Source of the DNA: Streptomyces capillispiralis | Lineage (GTDB): Bacteria > Actinomycetota > Actinomycetes > Streptomycetales > Streptomycetaceae | Direction of reading: 5' to 3' | NCBI RefSeq assembly: GCF_007829875.1 | Contig: NZ_VIWV01000001.1 | Coordinates: 3,690,501 to 3,754,500 of the forward strand | Length of the DNA: 64,000 nucleotides | Part shown: one piece after another, positions 60,457-64,000 of the stretch | Numbering within the stretch: position 1 is the first letter of the stretch | How the letters are laid out: every line of letters begins with the position of its first letter | The notes under the pieces: generated by a model | Databases searched by the model: none | Seen by the model: only the letters and a program-made list of their open reading frames with translations | Told to the model about the DNA's origin: nothing | Translations under genes and position numbers: made by a program

Positions 60457-61481
60457 AGCAGTACCGCTCCCGTCACGGCCGAGACCGCCACCGCCAGGGC
60501 GAGGGTCACGGGGGCGAAGCGCAGGGCGAAGGCACGGCCGAACGTGCCCGCCTGCATGGCGAACAGCTTCAGGTCGACCATGGGTCCCACGACCAGGAAG
60601 GTGAGCCGGGCCGTCAGCGAGAACTGGGTCAGCGACGCCGCGACGAACGCGTCCGCCTCCGAGCAGATCGACAGCAGGACGGCCAGGGCGGCGAGCGCCA
60701 GCACCGACAGCACCGGGCTGTCCGCCGCCGCGCGCAGCCACTCCGCCGGGACCACCGCCTTCAGCGTCGCCGCCGCCATCGCGCCGACCACGAGGAAACC
60801 GCCCGCGTGGACCACGTCGTGCCGCACCGAGCCCCAGAACGCCGCGCCCCCGCTCCGTCCTTCGTAGGAGGCACGGGCCGGTGGGCGCAGCCAGTCCGTG
60901 CGGCCGAGGCGCTGCCACAGCCAGCCCATCGCGCAGGCCACCAGCAGGCTCGCGACGAAACGGGCGAGGACCATCCGGGGCTCGTCGGGGAAGGCGACCG
61001 CCGTCGCGGTCAGCACGATCGGGTTGACGGCGGGGGCGGACAGCAGGAACGTCAGGGCCGCCGCCGGGGCCACTCCCCTGCGCACCAGCGCGCCCGCCAC
61101 CGGGACGGACGCGCACTCGCAGCCGGGGAGCACCGCGCCCGCCGCACCCGCGACCGGTACGGCCAGCCCCGTACGGTCCGGCAGGGCGCGGGCGAAGAAC
61201 GACGGCGGGACGAACACGGCGATCGCCGCCGACAGCAGGACGCCGAGCACCAGGAAGGGCAGGGCCTGGAGGACCACCGCGACGAACACCGTCATCCAGC
61301 TCTGCGTCACCGGGGCGGCCAGGGCGCGGCGGACGGGGTCCTGGAACATCACGGCCGTGAGCAGGACCAGGGTGAGCAGGAGCGGGGAGGTGAGGTGGCG
61401 GGACTCCTCGGGGGGCGCCGCCCCGCCGTCGCCCTCGCGGTGCGGACCGGTTCCGCGCGGGGGCGTACTGGTGAGTGCCAC
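60453..61481 (-). CDS. YraQ/UPF0718-type permease
   Basis: 342 residues with about eight membrane segments. Family motifs are VVLQALPFLVLGVLLSA, AAGAVLPGCECASVPVAGALVRRG and LTFLLSAPAVNPIVL, and the C-terminal repeat with LLSICSEADAFVAAS. GTG start with GGAGGTG 11 bases upstream. Operon with the TIGR03943 protein. The conserved CEC and CSEAD cysteines suggest metal or thiol chemistry, unproven. Confidence 0.87.
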   Translation of the reverse strand: MALTSTPPRGTGPHREGDGGAAPPEESRHLTSPLLLTLVLLTAVMFQDPVRRALAAPVTQSWMTVFVAVVLQALPFLVLGVLLSAAIAVFVPPSFFARALPDRTGLAVPVAGAAGAVLPGCECASVPVAGALVRRGVAPAAALTFLLSAPAVNPIVLTATAVAFPDEPRMVLARFVASLLVACAMGWLWQRLGRTDWLRPPARASYEGRSGGAAFWGSVRHDVVHAGGFLVVGAMAAATLKAVVPAEWLRAAADSPVLSVLALAALAVLLSICSEADAFVAASLTQFSLTARLTFLVVGPMVDLKLFAMQAGTFGRAFALRFAPVTLALAVAVSAVTGAVLL

Positions 61482-61624
61482 GGGCCGGGTGCACCTCCAA
61501 GAGCGCGCGAGGGAGCGGGGTCGGTCACACCCCGTCCTCTTGTTACGGAAGGCGGGGCGCGGCCGTTCAGGCGCGGCCGGACCGGCCTGGAACCACCCGC
61601 CACGATGAGGCAGTCTCTACCCCT

Positions 61625-63565
61625 GTGGTGAGCCTCCTTCCCAACCCGGCCCTGCCCGACGACCCGTCCACGCAGATGGTGGTGTGCGGCGACGACGGGC
61701 TGGCGCACCGGCTCGCCGCCGAACTCCGGGGCGTGTACCGCGAGCAGGTCACCCTCGTCGTACGGCCGGCCGGGGGCCGGGTGCGGCAGCCGATGGTCGG
61801 GCGGGCCCGGGCGGCCTCCGCGGCCCTGCTGGACCGTGTCGTGACCGCCGTCAACCGGGGCAACGGCGGTGCCGACGGGACCGCCGTCGCCGGCGCACGG
61901 GTGGTGGAGGCCGCCGAACCGACGGAGGCCGTGCTCGCCGAGGTCGGTGTCGACCGGGCCGACGCGCTGGCGCTGGTGTACGACGACGACGAGACCAACA
62001 TCCGCGCCGCCCTGACCGCCCGCCGGCTCAACCCCCGGCTGCGGCTCGTGCTCCGCCTCTACAACCGGCGGCTGGGGCAGCACATCGAGGAACTGCTCGA
62101 CCAGGCCGCCGAGTTGGCCGGGGGCACGGCGGCCTCGCGCGGAGACGCCGAGGCCGACATCGCCACGACCGTGCTGTCCGACGCCGACACCACCGCGCCC
62201 GCGCTGGTCGCCACCGCGCTCGTCGGCACGAGCAAGGTCGTCGACGCGGAGGGGCTGCTGCTGCGGGCGGTGGAGCGCCGGCCCCCGCGGCCGGGGGAGG
62301 TGGCCGACCCGGGACTGTGCACGCTGGCGCTGCTGTCCGCGACGAGCAACGATCCGGCGGGCGCGGAGGGTTCGGAGGACAGCGGCGACCAGGGACCGCA
62401 ACTGCTTCCCGACGCGGCGGCGGTGGCGGCGGCGACCGGGCGCGGCACGGTGGTGCTGGAGCAGGTGTCGTACTCCGGTACGCCGTTGCCGGCCGGGCGG
62501 GGCGGAGTGCCGCCGTTCGGGTCGCTGTTCTCGCGGCGGCTGCGGTGGTCGCTGGCCGGGCTGATCGCGGCCGTGTTCGCCCTCGCGGTGGCGCTGACCC
62601 TGGTGACCCGGGACCATCCGCTGCACGCCACGTACGTCACCCTGCTCGACCTGTTCGCGATCAACGAGCCCGCGCACAACGAGTCCACCGGACGGCAGGT
62701 GCTGCAACTGCTGTCCGGGCTGGTGGGGTTGCTGCTGCTGCCGGTGCTGCTCGCGGCGGTGCTGGAGGCACTGGGGACGTTCCGCACGGCGTCTGCGCTG
62801 CGCAAGCCGCCGCGCGGGCTGGGCGGGCACGTGGTGCTGCTGGGACTGGGCAAGATCGGGACGCGGGTGCTGACGCGGCTGCGGGAGCTGCACATCCCTG
62901 TGGTGTGCGTCGAGGCCGATCCCGAGGCGCGGGGGATGGCCACGGCGCGGCGGTTACGGGTGCCGGTGGTGGTCGGGGACGTCACGGCGGAGGGCGTCCT
63001 GGAAGCCGCGAAGATCCACCGCGCGGACGCGCTGCTCGCGCTGACCAGCGCGGACACGACCAATCTGGAGGCGGTGCTGTACGCGCGGTCCGTACGGCCC
63101 GATCTGCGGGCGGTGCTGCGGCTGTACGACGACGACTTCGCGAAGGCGGTGTACCGGACGCTGCGGACCGCGCACCCCGGTGCGCTGACCCGGAGCCGGA
63201 GCGTGTCCCACCTCGCGGCGCCCGCGTTCGCCGGGGCGATGATGGGGCGCCAGATCCTGGGCGCCATACCGGTCGAGCGGCGGGTGCTGCTCTTCGCGGC
63301 GGTGTCCGTGGGCGGGCTGACGCAACTGGAGGGCCGCACGGTCGGGGAGGCGTTCCGGCCGGGCGCCTGGCGGGTGCTGGCACTGGACACGGCGCGACGG
63401 GCGGACGACGACGGGCCGGTGGGGGAGGTACCGGCAGCGGGGCTGGTGTGGGACCTGCCCGATACGTACGTGCTGCGCGGGGAGGACAGGGTGGTACTGG
63501 CAGCCACCCGGCGGGGACTGGCGGAGCTGCTGGGCCGACGCCGCGGAACACGAGCCGCCCGCTGA
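61625..63565 (+). CDS. Two-RCK (TrkA-N) protein with central membrane segment pair
   Basis: 646 residues from GTG 61625 (GTG 61628 also possible). N-terminal TrkA-N/RCK domain (about 1-210), two hydrophobic helices (WSLAGLIAAVFALAVALTLVT and LLSGLVGLLLLPVLLAAVLEAL), then a second TrkA-N (HVVLLGLGKIGTRVLTRLREL, ...CVEADPEAR) and a final RCK-C-like domain. The stretch between the helices lacks the potassium filter TxGYG, so this is not a canonical KtrB/Kch channel. It resembles the CASTOR/POLLUX-type ion-channel relatives. Confidence 0.82.
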   Translation: MVSLLPNPALPDDPSTQMVVCGDDGLAHRLAAELRGVYREQVTLVVRPAGGRVRQPMVGRARAASAALLDRVVTAVNRGNGGADGTAVAGARVVEAAEPTEAVLAEVGVDRADALALVYDDDETNIRAALTARRLNPRLRLVLRLYNRRLGQHIEELLDQAAELAGGTAASRGDAEADIATTVLSDADTTAPALVATALVGTSKVVDAEGLLLRAVERRPPRPGEVADPGLCTLALLSATSNDPAGAEGSEDSGDQGPQLLPDAAAVAAATGRGTVVLEQVSYSGTPLPAGRGGVPPFGSLFSRRLRWSLAGLIAAVFALAVALTLVTRDHPLHATYVTLLDLFAINEPAHNESTGRQVLQLLSGLVGLLLLPVLLAAVLEALGTFRTASALRKPPRGLGGHVVLLGLGKIGTRVLTRLRELHIPVVCVEADPEARGMATARRLRVPVVVGDVTAEGVLEAAKIHRADALLALTSADTTNLEAVLYARSVRPDLRAVLRLYDDDFAKAVYRTLRTAHPGALTRSRSVSHLAAPAFAGAMMGRQILGAIPVERRVLLFAAVSVGGLTQLEGRTVGEAFRPGAWRVLALDTARRADDDGPVGEVPAAGLVWDLPDTYVLRGEDRVVLAATRRGLAELLGRRRGTRAAR

Positions 63566-64000
63566 CCAACGGGAGGGACGCGAGCCGCCCTCCGACCGAC
63601 GCGGGCGCATGGCGGGCACCGGGAGGCGGGGCAGACGCCAGGAGGCGGGGCAGGCGCCGGGAGACGGGGCAGGCGCCGGGAGACGGGGCAGGCGCCGGGA
63701 GACGGGGCAGGCGCCGGAAGGCGGGGCAGACGCCAGGGCCCGGTGCGGGCGCCACCGAGAGGCGCGGGCGCCGGGACGCGGCGCAGACACCAAGGCCCGG
63801 TGCAACCACCAGGGCGCTGGGCTCAACTCACCGGCGTCCGCGGGGTGCCGCCGCGCCCGCCCTCCCCCGTCGCCTCGGCAGCCCGACGCCCCGGCGACCG
63901 ACCGACCGGCGGCCGGGCTGCCCGCAGCCGCGCAGCCGCGCGGCAGGCGCGGCAGGCGCGGCAGGCGCGGCCGCCGCCGCCGTCGGCCGACCGCTACTTC
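63566..64000. repeat. GC-rich tandem repeats, no gene
   Basis: From about 63620 to 63740, a 19-bp unit (GAGACGGGGCAGGCGCCGG and variants) is repeated about six times, three copies being identical (63661, 63680, 63699). GCGGCAGGC occurs three times at 63940-63970. No gene or terminator was recognised up to the window end. Confidence 0.75.

Overview
The window is high-GC actinobacterial DNA, almost certainly a Streptomyces chromosome. The evidence is extreme third-position GC, GTG starts, GGAGG-type ribosome sites, dense ATGA-coupled genes, and Streptomyces developmental genes (bldG, wblA, a streptomycete-type crp). The gene order hppA / anti-sigma / bldG / DECH helicase / Tad genes / HAD phosphatase / acs / nhaA / marP / nth / crp / two ArsA-like ATPases / wblA / class A PBP resembles, from memory, the S. 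coelicolor SCO3547-SCO3582 core region. I could not check this by alignment.

Layout. 1-2943 (minus): proton pyrophosphatase (cut by the window edge), RsbW-type anti-sigma factor and BldG. 3023-10735: a DECH-box helicase converging on a seven-gene minus-strand Tad-type secretion/pilus operon (CpaE-like, TadA, TadB, TadC, a pilin-like DUF4244 protein and two TadE-like proteins). 11.3-24.2 kb: HAD phosphatase, a Fic-like protein with a degenerate motif, a CooC/MinD-type ATPase, a lipoprotein deacetylase, a SulP transporter fused to carbonic anhydrase, acetyl-CoA synthetase, NhaA, a holin-like protein and an epoxide hydrolase-like enzyme. 24.6-37.6 kb: nth-nudL-marP operon, divergent crp, MBL/NUDIX pair, RidA/DUF4177, two ArsA-like ATPases, wblA and a class A PBP. 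37.9-40.3 kb: YqeY, a metallophosphoesterase and a Pr6Pr membrane protein.

40.35-44.6 kb is an accessory island. It starts at tRNA-Pro(CGG), carries the decayed 3' end of a tyrosine integrase, and ends at a second, imperfect copy of the tRNA 3' half (44/49 bases). Inside is a compact lasso-peptide cluster on the minus strand: precursor A, intercistronic hairpin, cyclase C, RRE protein B1 and leader peptidase B2. The predicted core is GSWLGQHIEGGPPPFQLRP with a Gly1-Glu9 ring. No exporter gene is visible, and a fragment of a second cyclase lies upstream. This is the most interesting locus.

44.6-54.3 kb: an amidase, then a likely stress/metal module of two CNNM/CBS membrane proteins, SpoM, TerB, an M56 peptidase with a BlaI-type repressor, TerD, a membrane protein and TatA. 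Four near-identical inverted repeats (CTAC-N6/7-GTAG) lie upstream of the CNNM, spoM, terB and terD transcription units and suggest one shared regulator. 54.6-63.6 kb: a TetR repressor with three CTAAC-N3-GTTAG-type operators facing a FAD monooxygenase, a DM13 protein, a PH-domain-like membrane protein, a zinc-ribbon protein, a permease with its TIGR03943 partner, and a TrkA-N/RCK-type protein. The last ~430 bases hold only GC-rich tandem repeats. No rRNA, CRISPR array or intact insertion sequence was seen.
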